Source: Bugula neritina
Lineage: Eukaryota > Bryozoa > Gymnolaemata > Cheilostomatida > Bugulidae
Reading direction: 5' to 3'
DNA length: 64,000 nucleotides
Assembly (NCBI GenBank): GCA_964035545.1
Contig: OZ037770.1
Location: 15,536,642-15,600,641, forward strand
In this document: positions 1-14,200 of the stretch, piece after piece
Numbering within the stretch: the stretch's first letter is position 1
How the letters are laid out: every line of letters begins with the position of its first letter
The notes under the pieces: generated by a model
What the model was told of the DNA's origin: nothing
Seen by the model: the letters and a program-made list of their open reading frames with translations, nothing else
The model's database searches: none
Program-made: the position numbers and the translations under genes

Positions 1-2236
1 TAATAGACAGTCTATTCATGTATAAAAATAATTTAGCAGTACTTTTGTAAATAATTCGACATTTAGCAACTGAAATAACAAAATAAGCAATGATGCACTT
101 TTCTTGGTGCAGTCTGTGGCACTAGTGCTATGCTGCATTATTATTGGTAATATAGGTAGGTGCTGGAAATCAGTGTCCCACTAGGTTCACACACTTGAAC
201 AGATTGAATGTGAATGTACAAAGCATTAGTTACATTTTAGAAACACAAAGTTGAGTTCGAAGAGATATGCTTAATTTTCTAACTTGACTCTTGCATAACT
301 TGTAATTATGTCTGAACTGAAGTACATTTTGCAATGTTTAAATTTTTACAAAGTTTGGAAACAATGCTTTCTATTACTTTTTGCGCTTTAAAATAGGTAA
401 TTTTTTTGTATGTAAATTTTCAATGTCGATTTTCTACATTTAGAAATATGTGATTCAAATAGCAAATATTTTTATTTATCTTAACAAATCTTACTTCCTG
501 TAACTATGAGGAAGCAATGAATCAATAATATAATAACTAGAATTTGAAATTTTAAACCTTGTAAATAATGCAAAGAAACCGATGAACCCGAGGTGACGTT
601 TCATAAGCAGAAGGTGATTGTATACTCAATATTTGAGAACCAAGACTTATAATGATAAAAAGAAGTTTGATAGGGATTTAAGTTGGAGTGGGGAAAACAA
701 CAAGTAATGGCAATTTTGTTTTATGAGTTTCACATATTCACATGTGATTTCTTGTTAAATACAGATTGAATTGACATGTGCATATAAAGGTGTTTTTATC
801 ACAATGAGTTGAAGTATTTCCATTTGCTGCTTTGGGTCTGCTTCAAACTTTTCAAGGATGGGTTTAATCAAATTGAGTACCTATAAGTACTTTTTCAGCT
901 CTTATCTATTTTAGAACATTGATTTACGGAGTTGCCGTTGAAGGGAAAGTGCAAACTCAGATGTTATTGTAGTCTCAGTTCTCTCATATGCTTGATATAT
1001 GGGTGGTGTGTGCTTTGTTTACTGAAGCTAAACTGTGACAAATAGATAGTCTTAACAAAGGTGGTATCAGAATACAAATATAAGTGCTATAAATTCATGA
1101 CTTTCCGATGTGCTAAAACTATTATCTACAGTAAGTACAGTCATGATACAACTTCTGCTACTTCTAACTACCTCAATGCTAACTTTGTGCAAGCCGTGCT
1201 TTTAGAATTCCTATTAATTCCACATTAATTTATTGAGCTAAAAGTCTAACTAAACCGAATTTTAGTATATCTCGTACTCGTTATTGATGTTGCCGGTCAA
1301 ACTTTCCATGTTGGGCCGATATGTAACTCAATAGCTGAGGTGTTTACACCAGCAGCTTATGAGGGCAACAGATAGCTTAAGTTTCTTATCATTAGTAGAG
1401 AGGTTTGATTGTTAGAATCATGTTTAGCAGGCTGTTATAAATATTTTTGTAACTTGAATTTGCTGAAATCAAAATGTTGGCAGAACTTGGCCAGTGAAAT
1501 AAGAAGAGTTGAAAGACATGTGGTTGGATTGTATAAAGAATTTATTTGACATGATACAACCAGACAAATTCACCACCTGCTATCTATAAATATAAAAGTA
1601 AATAAGTACGTAACTACATAACCATATTAGTTAGGATGGGTGCCGCTACCCCCCCCCACATGCATAAAAATAATATGACTTGCAAGCACCTTTTTTGTTA
1701 AAGTTATTTATAGCTAAAACTCTGACCAACATACTTCCCTACAAAATATAGACACTTCAACTATTAATACTGATTTTAAAAATAATTTACATCTTAGCTG
1801 AATTCTCAAGCTGGAAAGTAATAAACAGAAATAAATCACAGACGAGATTGTAGTAGACAGGAATATAATATTAGTATTACATAACAAACCCCCCTCCCAC
1901 CACAAGGATCAGCTTTACAGTTTATTACAAAGTAAAACTAATAATTTAAAAACCCACAAAACAATCACAGTAACTTGTAACCACACAGTAACAGTTCTAC
2001 CATATCGTTAAGATACATGATTACACAGTAATAGTTCTATAAAATCACGGAGACATGTGACTAAACACTACCAGTTTTACCATATCGCTGAATTAAGTGA
2101 CTACACAGTAGCAGTTCTACCATACTGCTAAGACATGTGACTACACAGTAACAGCTAGATGCATGTGGCACAGCAATACTGATGCTATAACTGAAAATAG
2201 AGATTAGAGGAACGTGAATATCCACACCGAAGAACA
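1..2236. other. Intergenic region downstream of DOP1
   Basis: AT-rich sequence with no ORF that looks coding. It lies 3' of the DOP1 stop codon on the minus strand. The plus-strand hexamer tttatt at 1921-1926 reads AATAAA on the minus strand, about 310 bases past the DOP1 stop, and could be its poly(A) signal. A degenerate repeat with a unit of about 55-60 bases, containing cacagtaacagttctaccat, occupies roughly 1968-2155. Nothing else is recognisable. Confidence 0.6.
1968..2155. repeat. Degenerate ~55-60-bp tandem repeat
   Basis: About four imperfect copies of a unit containing gtgactacacagtaacag and tctaccatatcgctaagaca. It lies just downstream of the DOP1 stop codon, probably within or beyond the 3' UTR. 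Confidence 0.6.
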
Positions 2237-5200
2237 TCACAGCACGGGCTCAATGATGTCGTTGTCCAGTACCGAATTAGCTTCCTTAAGATGATCACAT
2301 GACTGAGCTCTTCGATGATTGGCTGAAATTCTAGAGAAAAATGGCTGAAGGTCTCGCAGGGAAGAGATGGTCTGTTGCTGCAGTAAGAGAGCTGCATTCT
2401 GATTGGCTGGAAATCTGTGGTTTCCAAACTACAAGTAAACATGAAAGAATAACCTCAGTTCCTCTGTGTTGAATGCAGCACTAGGATAATATATCAAATA
2501 TACAGAGAAGATGATAATGTAGTGTACAGATGGTAGAGATAGACAAACTGCGTAAACAACTTTACCTTAAATGACATTCGCTGGCAGATGTTAGGCACAT
2601 GAGCAGAAAATTTAACAAGAGTCTCTCCATTGGCTACAGAAACCTCATCATTGACAGTAGGCTCTTTCTTATTGGCTGGTCGAGTTTGGTGATGGCCATT
2701 GATTGGTCGAGCAAATTCCAGGTTGGTATCGTCCACGCCACAGAACATCCAAACATAACTACAAGAGAAGGTATAGAGGTAACTATAAGAGAAGGTATAG
2801 AGGTAACTATAAGAGAAGGTATAGAGGTAACTAGAAGAGAAGGTATACAGGTAACTAGAAGAGAAGGTAACTACAAGAGAAGGTATAGAGGTAACTAGAA
2901 GAGAAGGTATAGAGGTAACTAGAAGAGAAGGTATAGAGGTAACTAGAAGAGAAGGTATACAGGTAACTATAAGAGAAGGTATAGAGGTAAATGTAATATA
3001 AATTCATAAAAGATAACACAGCAATTCATATCTATTATGAAACTCACTGCTGAAAGTCTGGCACCAGGTGAGCTGGCAGGAAGGTGACGAGGTCAAGGAG
3101 CTTACAGGCAGCGAGGTAGAGGGTGAGCCAGGAGGCAGACTGGTGGACGTTGACGTCAGTCGGGTGAGAGAATGAGTCTAATTCGCTGACTCGGCTCAAC
3201 TGTAGTCTAGAATATACAGTAATACGGTATAGAGTATACAGTAATACGGTATAGAATATACAGTAATACGGTATAGAATATACAGTAATACGGTATAGAA
3301 TATACAGTAATACGGTATAGAATATACAGTAATACGGTATAGAATATACAGTAATACGGTATAGAATATACAGTAATATGGTATAGAATATACAGTAATA
3401 TGGTATAGAATATACAGTAATGACATAATTATATTGTAGAGAAGTACAGTATTGTGGTGGATGTATGTAGTAATACTGTCAGGGGGTACAGTCTAGTGGT
3501 GGATGTATGTAGTCATACTGTGAGGGGGTACAGTCTAGTGGTGGATGTATGTAGTAATACTGTGAGGGGTACAGTCTAGTGGTGGATGTATTTAGTCATA
3601 CAGTCAGGGGGTACAGTCTAGTGGTGGATGTATGTAGTCATACTGTCAGGGGGGTACACAGTCCAGTGGTGGATGTATGTAGTCATACTGTCAGGGGGTA
3701 CATTCTAGTGGTGGATACTCACTCATCATCATCAGATAACACCAGCTCATCTTCTATGTACACCATCACGTTCACCTGAAAGCAACAGAATATACTAGTC
3801 AGTAACAGGCAGTACATTATTCAGTGTGAGGTTACAAAGAGTACGGTAAGCTATACGTGTATTGTCACTCTGGTCTTTCAGTTAGATGTGAAATAAACTC
3901 AACCTTGACCCAGCAGTGTATAATCAGCTCTGAGAACACAACTCCAATAACATAGTATTACAGCTGAAGCTAACTGCTGCAGGTAGATTAAACTAGTCTG
4001 TTGGAGCAGAGCAACTCACCAGCTCGGTGACGATGGTGGGCCAGAGAGAGGTGAGGGCACTCGGGGACATCCTGAGGAGCAGAACCCGGAAGCAGAGGAA
4101 GACTTGAGTCAGCACGGCGGGTGACTGGTTGAGTCTCAAGTTCTCCGCAAGTCTCTCTACAACAGCAGTCAAGTCTCTACTCAAGTACTCAAGTCTCTAC
4201 TCAAGTACTTAAGTCTCTACTCAAAACTCTCTTCTCAATTGTCAAGTCATTTACCCTGTGTATCTCTACAGGAGTCACTTACCCTGTATATCTCTACTCA
4301 AGTACTCAAGTCACTTACCCTGTATATCTCTACTCAAGTACTCAAGTCACTTACCCTGTATATCTCTACACGAGTACTCAAGTCACTTACCCTGTATATC
4401 TGGCATGTAGTTTTTATAGTAGTCCAGATCCCCACAATAAATAAGGAAAGACAACTTCTTCAGATTGTGAGCTCTCTGCACAAACTCCAAGTCTTTGTTA
4501 CCAAACAGCTGCATGGCTGCGTTCCCCGCCAGCATGAACTTGGCTACAAAGGAAGTGAGAGATTCGTGTCATATTGCGTGCTTCATAAATACTGCAGAGC
4601 AAAGCATTAAAATATTCTTAATTATTTCAGTTGGTCACATTGTCCTTCAACCTATTAATGGTCCTTATTTGAATATAGCCTGAGTATATGCCTCAGATAG
4701 TCCTGGTTATGGCAGAGTACAACAGTAACTAAATACTTCCATTAGTGTACTATCAGTTAACCAAAGAAAACTGCTGCACATCCAAGACAGTGGGAAATTC
4801 CAAGACAAGAGGAAATTCCAAGACAGTGGGGAATTCCAAGACAAGGGGAATTCCAATCCGGGAAATTCCAAAGTGGAGGTTTTGGTTGTCTCCCCGCTGG
4901 ACAAAGAACAGAGAGCCAACATAACAGCTCACTTCTGCTCTCACAGTGAGTGATAAAGCAGAGGGTTGTAGTGCACAGCCTACCCAGGAGGTCTTTCAGC
5001 ATGGCCTTCTCATGAGTCACCAGGTTGTCTGTGAGAACCTTCCAGAACTGCAGAGACTGAGTATCCATCTTAAAGAAGTCAGCAGAGAGTAAGATGTCAT
5101 ACACGTCCCGTCTCCATGTGCGTCTCGTGTACTGGTAGGAACTGATGCTAGCTAGTAACTTAGAGCTTGACTGGAAGCAGGACATGTTTAGTAAGCTGAA

Positions 5201-8200
5201 ACATACAATGGGGTGAGTTAACAGTTGTGGGCTGGCATGTATACAAGGGGAGAAAGTATCAAATTGACTTTCTTTTTAAAGTCATCATACAAATTGTTTG
5301 AAATATTTATTTAAGCCCTAATAAAAGTGCTGCTATTAAAATAAATATTTTCTAAAGTAATATTCCATCCCACTGTGTAGAATTTACACAAAGTCTCTGA
5401 AAATATTAATGGTATGAGACACAACTTCTTAACTAAAATAAAGTGACAGTAATATTCTAAACTAAGGTACTACATCTAGTAGCTATAGCAGTCTAGAGTT
5501 ATTACCTGTGGTTTCTGAGGTAAGGAAATACTCTACTAAGAATATTGTTCAGTAGAGATGTTACTTTGTCTTTATCTTCACTCGGATAAACTACGTCCAG
5601 TAGACCAGCTGTTACCTAGCAACACAATAACATAATCTTACTCTTACAGTTACCCTAACTAGCACAGGTTTACTCTTACAGTTGCTCTAGCTAGCACAAG
5701 TTTACTCTTACAGCTACCCTAGCTAGCACAGGTTTACTCTTACAATTACCCTAGCTAGACCAGGTTTACTCTTACAGTTACCCTAACTAGCAGAGGTTTA
5801 CTCTTACAGTTACCCTAGCCAGCACAGGTTTACTCTTACAGTTACCCTAGCCAGCACAGGTTTACTCTTACAGTTACCCTAGCCAGCAGAGGTTTACTCT
5901 TACAGTTACCTCGGCCAGCAGAGCTAGAGCGTGTGAAGTGTACTCTGACTCGTGCTCCTCAGTTGAAGTCTCATCAACTGATATCCCGGGTGCAGTAGAA
6001 CTCATTGAGTCTGATGCCATGTTGTAGAGCTCATTGCTAGAATCTGATGACGGTGCTTTGACCTGATGATATGAAAAATATCATGTGGTTAGAGTTGTAA
6101 GCCACGACCTTTAAGACTGCAACTGTGCCTCTCACCATATGAGTTGAGGACAAAGTAAAGAAGGGTGAATATAAAACACTGGAAACAAACTCATAGTGCA
6201 TCTCAAGCAGAGAAACTTCAACACGATATTGATACTGAGACATAGGATAGAAAACTTTCTGGAATAAACATGAGTTCTACAGAGTACTGAGGAGATGTGT
6301 ATAACATACTAGACACACTGTGTAACATACTAGACACACTGTGTATATCATACTAGACACACTGTGTATAACATACTAGACACACTGTGTATATCATACT
6401 ATACCCACCTTCACCGTGTAATTCTTTCTGATTGTCCAAGAGCTGGCCTCCAGTTGCGACGAGACAATTTGACAGCAGGCTTCCAGAACCTTCCCTACGA
6501 TCTCCTGAAAACATTTGTATACAGAATACTGTACTTTGGTGAAGAATTGGACATCTAAATCAAACACCTGACACCAAGAGAATGATAAAATGGAATTTCA
6601 GTAATATTCAGTGAGTAGATTGAAGGTTGAGTAAGTGACTGAGTGATGCTATTATCTCATAACCCAGTCCTAAAGTTACTGATGGCGGTAACCCAATAAA
6701 TGTGTCATAGTAATGACAGCAGACCAAAGCCTAAGGCTTTAACTTGGTAGAATTTACCAACAAAGATTTTACCTGCAGATCCTTGATGACTTTCTTGTCG
6801 TCAAGATTTCCGAGTTTATGTACGAACTCCGTCACCGTCCTAAAAGAGACAGAAGGAAGAATATATTGTACAGTTCTAGTACAAACAGAACACAGGATGA
6901 GTTGAAGTTGGTCAGTAACTTACTCTAAGAGTAGCAATATTCCAGGGGCGGGTAGTCCGAGCTGCAAACAATGCTTGAGCAGCACGCACACAGAACTGAG
7001 GCTATTCTTAGCTATAGAACCCGTCTTGACGATGTAGCCTTTGAGAAACTTGAGACAACTGAGTTGGAGAATAACCTGTAGGATCAGAAAGAGGAAGCTA
7101 ATGCTACGAAGGGAACACAAACTACAAACATATCTCCTGTAATCCATACACTCTACACAACTGAGACGGGTTCAGTAGACTGAGTTGGTTCCACATGCAG
7201 TGACTTAGCAGACGGACAACTGCAGACGTGGCATGACGGGAGCAGACAACTGCTGGTAACATGACTAAGCTATGTGCAGGTGAACAGGGGATAAGGTAAC
7301 AGGTAGACTAAATATTTACATAATATGAAACTATAAAGGATTATTAACTTTGCCAATTTCATGTATCAGCAAATTTGATTGGTTAAATATAGACACTAGA
7401 ATTAGAGAGTTGAAGATACGCATGACATATATTGTTATTAAGTAAGTCACATGATGTACTAGCTGCAGGCAATCTGGTAGACAACTCCTCAACACAGAGA
7501 GAGGAGGTAACTTGGGAATTCCATGACTTACAAAGGTACTGTAGAGTTCACTGCTACTAGACGTTTAAATACATGACATGCAGGTGTCAACAAGCTCATA
7601 ACCAAAGCATGCGTATAGAGAGAAACTGAGCCAACCCTGGCATTATCTCTCCACTAACACAGAATTATATAACTCTCATCTTTAGATGGTATAGATGTTA
7701 GTTTCTGAGTGAAATCGTATGATAATAAAAGATGTCATTTGGTCTTGTTTGAAAAATCTTGAAAGTAGATTAAAATTGTAGTCAAAGCTGTTGAGGAATA
7801 TTCTAAAGTGTGTTAAATGTGCAGCTCAGTAGTTCTCTGCAATTAACTTGGTAATGTGGCACAGGAAATGCTTGCGCAGTGTCTCTCTACAGGAAGTGGT
7901 GGATTTACCTGATCCGTCTGCGAGAGGCAGTTAGTGTAGACAAGATGGAGCTGTTAGATACAGTATAACAACATTACGTCACAGCTATTACGTCACAATG
8001 TAGCATGATGTTATTATGGCAGCACATGAAGCTGTACAGTGGCAGCGTTCACCAGATAAGAAGTAACATGGGTGAGTAGGCAGTATACTGACAGCGACTT
8101 TACAAAGATTCTTACTTTTCTAAATTTCAAAAGTTTTTTTTCAACAAAATAATATTTAGTCAATATGAAAACACATTTTCTGAACAGCTACAGATGAAAG

Positions 8201-11200
8201 CGTAGCTCAATAGAAATTAAATTTGTTAGGCAGATTTTAAGTGGAAAACATATTATAGCAACGTTTCCCAATCCACACCAATACATTAGAAACACATCGT
8301 AGAAAAGTCACTCTCAGCTGTGGTTAGTTAAACCCATTTCTTACAACAGCCAGTGATGTGTCACTATTTGATTGGTTTACATATTTACTTTTGAACCCTG
8401 CAACAGAATTGTATATTAGGAAAAACCATGTAGTTCAACTACTGGTCTCATATTCAGGAGTTATCTTTTCATTATTCTCTCATTATATCTAGAAGTTATC
8501 TTCTTATTATATCTGGGAGTTACCCTCTCAAAATATTTAGAAGTTATCCTTTTACTATATCTAGGAGTTATTCTCTTATTACATCTAAGAGTTATCTTCT
8601 CATTATATCTAGGATTTATCCTCTTAATTGCCTATAGTGCATACAAACAGTTACATAGACACATTCTACTCAATTTCTGAGTGCAGAATACCAGCATGAG
8701 AGATTGATTATCCTTTCCAGTACTAAACTAAAGCATTTAATTAAAGTTTGCTCCAAATATATCAAGTGGAGATAACAGAGAAGGTAAAATATAGATACGA
8801 CAGCAAGCTCATCCTGGTATTTTACAAACAAAGAGTTACAAGTACATTCAGGTGTCTTACAACATGTAGTGAGAGCAGTTGCTACGGCAACCAACTGTTA
8901 GGAAAGACAACTCTTAATTAACATATTTTCATATTTGCAAACCTAAAGTCTAAAACTCTTAAATAAAATTAAACTAATGAAAATTGGCTACTGCATAATC
9001 CATGTTCATTTACAAACCTGCACCATCTGACAGATTCAGTTTATTTACTATGACACCCACTTTTAGCGTCTTGTCATAACTGGCAGGTGTGACATTTGAC
9101 ATTACTGACAGGTGTGACATTTGACATTACTGACAGGTGTGACATCTGACATTACTGACAGGTGTGACATTTGACATTACTGACAGGTGTCACATTTGAC
9201 ATTACTGACAGGTGTGACATTTGATATAACTGACAGGTGTGACATCTGACATTACTGACAGGTGTGACATTTGATATAACTGACAGATGTCACACCTGTC
9301 ATAACTGACAGATGTCACATGACACACACACTAGTGACAAGCATCCAACAGCTACCTGACACCATCAATCACTTGCTAACTGAATAACCAGACACCTGTC
9401 ACTCACCCTGGTATTAGTCTGATGATCAGTGGCAGGTGGTTTCTTCATGACAACAGCCAGTTTGTCCACTATAGTGTCCATGGGCAAGGCTTTAATGGAT
9501 ATCAGCAGGTCTACCAGAGTAGATTGAGTGAGGTGGGCTGATTTTATCACATCCTGACTGAAACATCATGGATAGTAATATAGGTGAGACTGTGTCTAGT
9601 CCAACCTGCTGTTGTGTATGTTGAGAAGTTCTCAGAAAAATCTAGACAGAAATTAGCTAACCTTTTGCTACGAAATGTAAAGAAGTTGCAAAGTCAAATT
9701 GTCAAAGCCTAAAGCATTTAGGTTTAGAGTGATATTTAAAGTTGCTGGCAAGCACTGTTATTTGAAAAGAGTTAGGGATTAAAAAGGTAACAAGTGGGTA
9801 TAGGCTTGGCTGAATATATATGAATATCTGAGAAAACTGAGTAGTGACTTATTAGGCAAGCAATGAATAAACAGCTATCAAGTTATACTAATATATTTTC
9901 CATATAATTTACATTTTTTAGCTGTGGTTATAGCAAAAACAAAGCAATTCATTAAAAGGCATCAAAGATATAACTTCAGAGATTTACGAAACCAACATGA
10001 ATAATAACAAAGTAATGGATTTCTAGCAAATAAAATTAATAAGAGTACTATTACAGCAGTACACTAAGATAAGAGCACTATTACAGCAGTACACTGAGGT
10101 AAGAGCACTACTACAGCAGTGCACTGAGATAAGAGCACTATTACAGCAGTACACTGAGGTAAGAGCACTATTACAGCAGTACACTGAGGTAAGAGCTGTC
10201 ACTGTTAAAACATGCAGGTGTGAAAGATTTGGCTGAGAGTGTGAATTTTATTACTGAAAATTTGTTTGCAAGCATTACACGCAAATAGCCTTATATCATA
10301 TTTCCTTAACACAGAAACAGTAATCTCACTGTACAAATTGCAACAGTTGGAAGTTGTGTAGAATTTTGATATCAGTGCAAAACCAACAACGTCATTGATT
10401 TCAAATACAGAGAATTTTAAGACTGACAACTTTTTGTTTTGTTTGTCATAGAAAGATTTAAGAGTCAAGAATTTTAACGGAAGTGTCTGTGAAACATAAG
10501 CTGGTGAAGGTAGGAAGCAGATTTACAGTACAGGAAGTAGTAAGGAGCTTTAGATGTATATGAGTCAAGGTAAAGACATACAGGTAAAGGTAGCACTGTA
10601 GTCAAGATAAAGACATACAGGTAAAGGTAGCACTGTAGTTAATGTAAAGACATACAGGTAAAGGTAGCACTGTAGTCAATGTAAAGACATACAGGTAAAG
10701 GTAACACTGTAGTCAAGATAAAGACATACAGGTAAAGGTAGCACTGTAGTTAATGTAAAGACATACAGGTAAAGGTAGCACTGTAGTCAATGTAAAGACA
10801 TACAGGTAAAGGTAACACTGTAGTCAAGGTAAAGACATACAGGTAAAGGCAACACTGGGTAATTAGTTAATACAATGCTGTAACAGGTAAATAGAACAAG
10901 AGGTGAATGCAGGTAAAAAAGGTGACCGCAGGTAAAAGAGGTTAAACTCACCAGACTAGTCTATAGCTAATGAATACAACAGAAAGATATACAGACGTAC
11001 AGACATACTATGGTTAACACAGCTACATAAGGGGCTTACAATACAGTGGTGATAGAAAGATGGACTACAAGGAGGTAAAAACAAGGGAATTATTCAATAA
11101 CTGTCTGGGCTCCATGCTACAATATATAGAAAGGATAAACCAAAGTTACCAAGAGGGTACTACTGAGCAAAATGGAAGATCTAGAAACAGTGAGAGAATG

Positions 11201-14200
11201 TAAGAGAAGACAAACCTGTCACTCCAGACCACTGAGACAGACCCAAGCAGCTCCTCCGCGTAGTTGTGTAGGATGGGACTGAAGTACTCGTTGACCAACT
11301 GTACCACCTGCAAGGGGAGCAGAGACTATGAGTAACTATGGTGCTGTAAGCCCCGCCCTGCTGTAAGCCCCGCCCTGCTGTAAGCCCCGCCCAGTTCTGC
11401 GTACCTAATATACTATTGCACTAACTCATGGCTGTTCATAAAACGATTAAGATTCAGAAACTCTGCTGTGAGCATAACTACTGGTACACAACACAGCCAC
11501 ACCCACAGCACAGAGCCACGCCCACCACCACGCCCACAACACACAGCCACGCCCACAGCCACGCCCACCGCCACACCTACAACACACAGCCAACCCCACA
11601 ACAGAACTGCCTGTAAGGACAAAGATGAAAATTACTTTGGAGTTGTCAGCCCGTTGGTAGACCCTCCAGAGGTTGCTGACGCTGGCGAGGATCTTCGGCA
11701 GAATACTGAGGAGGCTGTCCCTGCACTTTACTCTGGGGTCATAGTAGACCTTACCTGTGCGATACAGTGCATGTATTACAGTATAAGACATGTATACTAC
11801 TCTGGGGTCATAGTACACCTTACCTGTGCGATACAGTGCATGTATTACAGTATAAGACATGTATACTACTCTGGGGTCATAGTACACCTTACCTGTGCGA
11901 TACAGTGCATGTATTACAGTATAAGACATGTATACTACTCTGGGGTCATAGTAGACCTTACCTGTGCGATACAGTGCATGTATTACAGTATAATACATGT
12001 ATACTACTCTGGGGTCATAGTAGACCTTACCTGTGCGATACAGTGCATGTATTACAGTATAATACGTGCACTTTACTCTGGGGTCATAGTAGACCTTACC
12101 TGTGCGATACAGTGCATGTATTACAGTATAATACATGTATACTACTCTGGGGTCATAGTAGACCTTACCTGTGCGATACAGTGCATGTATTACAGTATAA
12201 GACATGCACTTTACTCTGGGGTCATAGTAGACCTTACCTGTGCGATACAGTGCATGTATTACAGTATAAGACATGCACTTTACTCTGGGGTCATAGTACA
12301 CCTTACCTGTGCGATACAGTGCATGTATTACAGTATAAGACATGTATGTTTGGTAAAGTATAATGAAATACAATACCTTATATCATGTGCAGTAACAAAG
12401 TTAAAAGCTAAGAAACACGGCCTACTAACAGGTATACCTGCGGCGTCATGGTCCGCACTCGGGTTGCCCCCCTTTCTGGTGAGGGGGTTGAAGACGCTGA
12501 CCAGGTTAGAGAAGATCTGACCGGTGCTGATTCCAGGGGGTTTGGAGTCCTCCAGAGACTGGGAGGCAGACACCTCCATGAAGCAGAGGTGACAGATCAT
12601 GGTGAAGTCTTCTAGGATCTGCGGCACGTAGTCCGGGGGCAACACGCTCCTGTGATATTATGGTAGCTGAAGTTTAGAGAGTAAAATCAACAAACAGGTG
12701 TGGATTAAAGGTGTGGTTAGGTAATTGCTTGAGATTTCACTTTGATAGTAATTTGGGTGAAAATAGGCAAGGCAGTTGAATCATATTTATAAATAAAGTA
12801 TGGGACAGGAACATGTTTGCTTTATCAATTCACATCACAATGTAGTCACTCTCACTGTCACATCACAATGTAGTCACTCTCACTGTCACATCACAATGTA
12901 GTCACTCTCACTGTCACATCACAATGTAGTCACTCTCACTCACATCACAATGTAGTCACTCTCACTGTCACATCACAACTAAAGTAGTCACATCACAATG
13001 TAGTCACTCTCACTGTCACATCACAATGTAGTCACTCTCACTGTCACATCACAATGTAGTCACTCTCACTGTCACATCACAATGTAGTCACTCTCACTGT
13101 CACATCACAATATAGTCACTCTCACTGTCACATCACAATATAGTCACTCTCACTCACACCACAATGTAGTCACTCTCACTGTCACACCACAATGTAGTCA
13201 CTCTCACTGTCACACCACAATGTAGTCACTCTCACTCACATCACAAACGGATTGTCAAAGTTGGCACAAATTCTGTCGAAGATGCTGCAGACGGAGGAGA
13301 CGACTGACTGCAGGAAGTTGGCTGTGATTGGCTGAGAGATGACGTGGGGGAGAGAGTTGTTGATAACGGAGAGCCAGTGGTGATGTACAGCTGCCAGTTT
13401 GTCCTCAGAGAGGTGTGCTGTTATACTAGAGAGAAGGGAGGGGTGGGAGAACATCCGCCTTTTGAACAGGTGGGGAGCTAAGCCTACAGTCAGTAGTTAG
13501 AACAGTACAGTATTACAGCAGTATACTGTAGACATAGCAGAGTATACTGCATACATAACAGAGTATACTGCATACATAGCAGAGTATAGTACAGCAATAG
13601 AATAGTATAATACAGTAATAGAATAGTATAATACAGTAATAGAATAGTATAATACAGTAATAGAATAGTATAATGCAGTAATAGCAGAGTATAATACAGT
13701 AATAGAATAGTATAATACAGTAATAGAATAGTATAATACAGTAATAGAATAGTATAATACAGTAATAGAATAGTATAATACAGTAATAGAAGAGTATAAT
13801 ACAGTAATAGAAGAGTATAATACGGTAATAGCAGAGTATAATACAGTGATAACAGAGTATAATACAGTAATAGAATAGTATAATACAGTATTACAGAAGT
13901 ACCATTGTCATGTAATAAACAATATTGAAGTCACGAAGAGATGGAGGACAGAAAGGCGAACCTTTGTTGGCAGCACTCTGTCCCTCGTGAACCGTCTGCA
14001 GTTTAGACTCCAAGAGGATGAGACCCTCGGTGAGCAGCAGACACTGTCTGAAGAGTGAGACGTTTGCGGTCGGATCATGTAGTACTCCTGTAACAGTAGA
14101 GTAAGCAACTCCTGTAACAGTAGAGTAAGCAACTCCTGTAACAGTATAGTACAGACAACTCCTGTAACAGTGTAGTACAGACAACTCCTGTAACAGTATA

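Noticed and set aside
11447-12520. Long ORFs of 308-350 codons on both strands
   Set aside because: They follow from a 69-bp repeat unit divisible by three with no stop in those frames. Only the first unit overlaps a real DOP1 exon.
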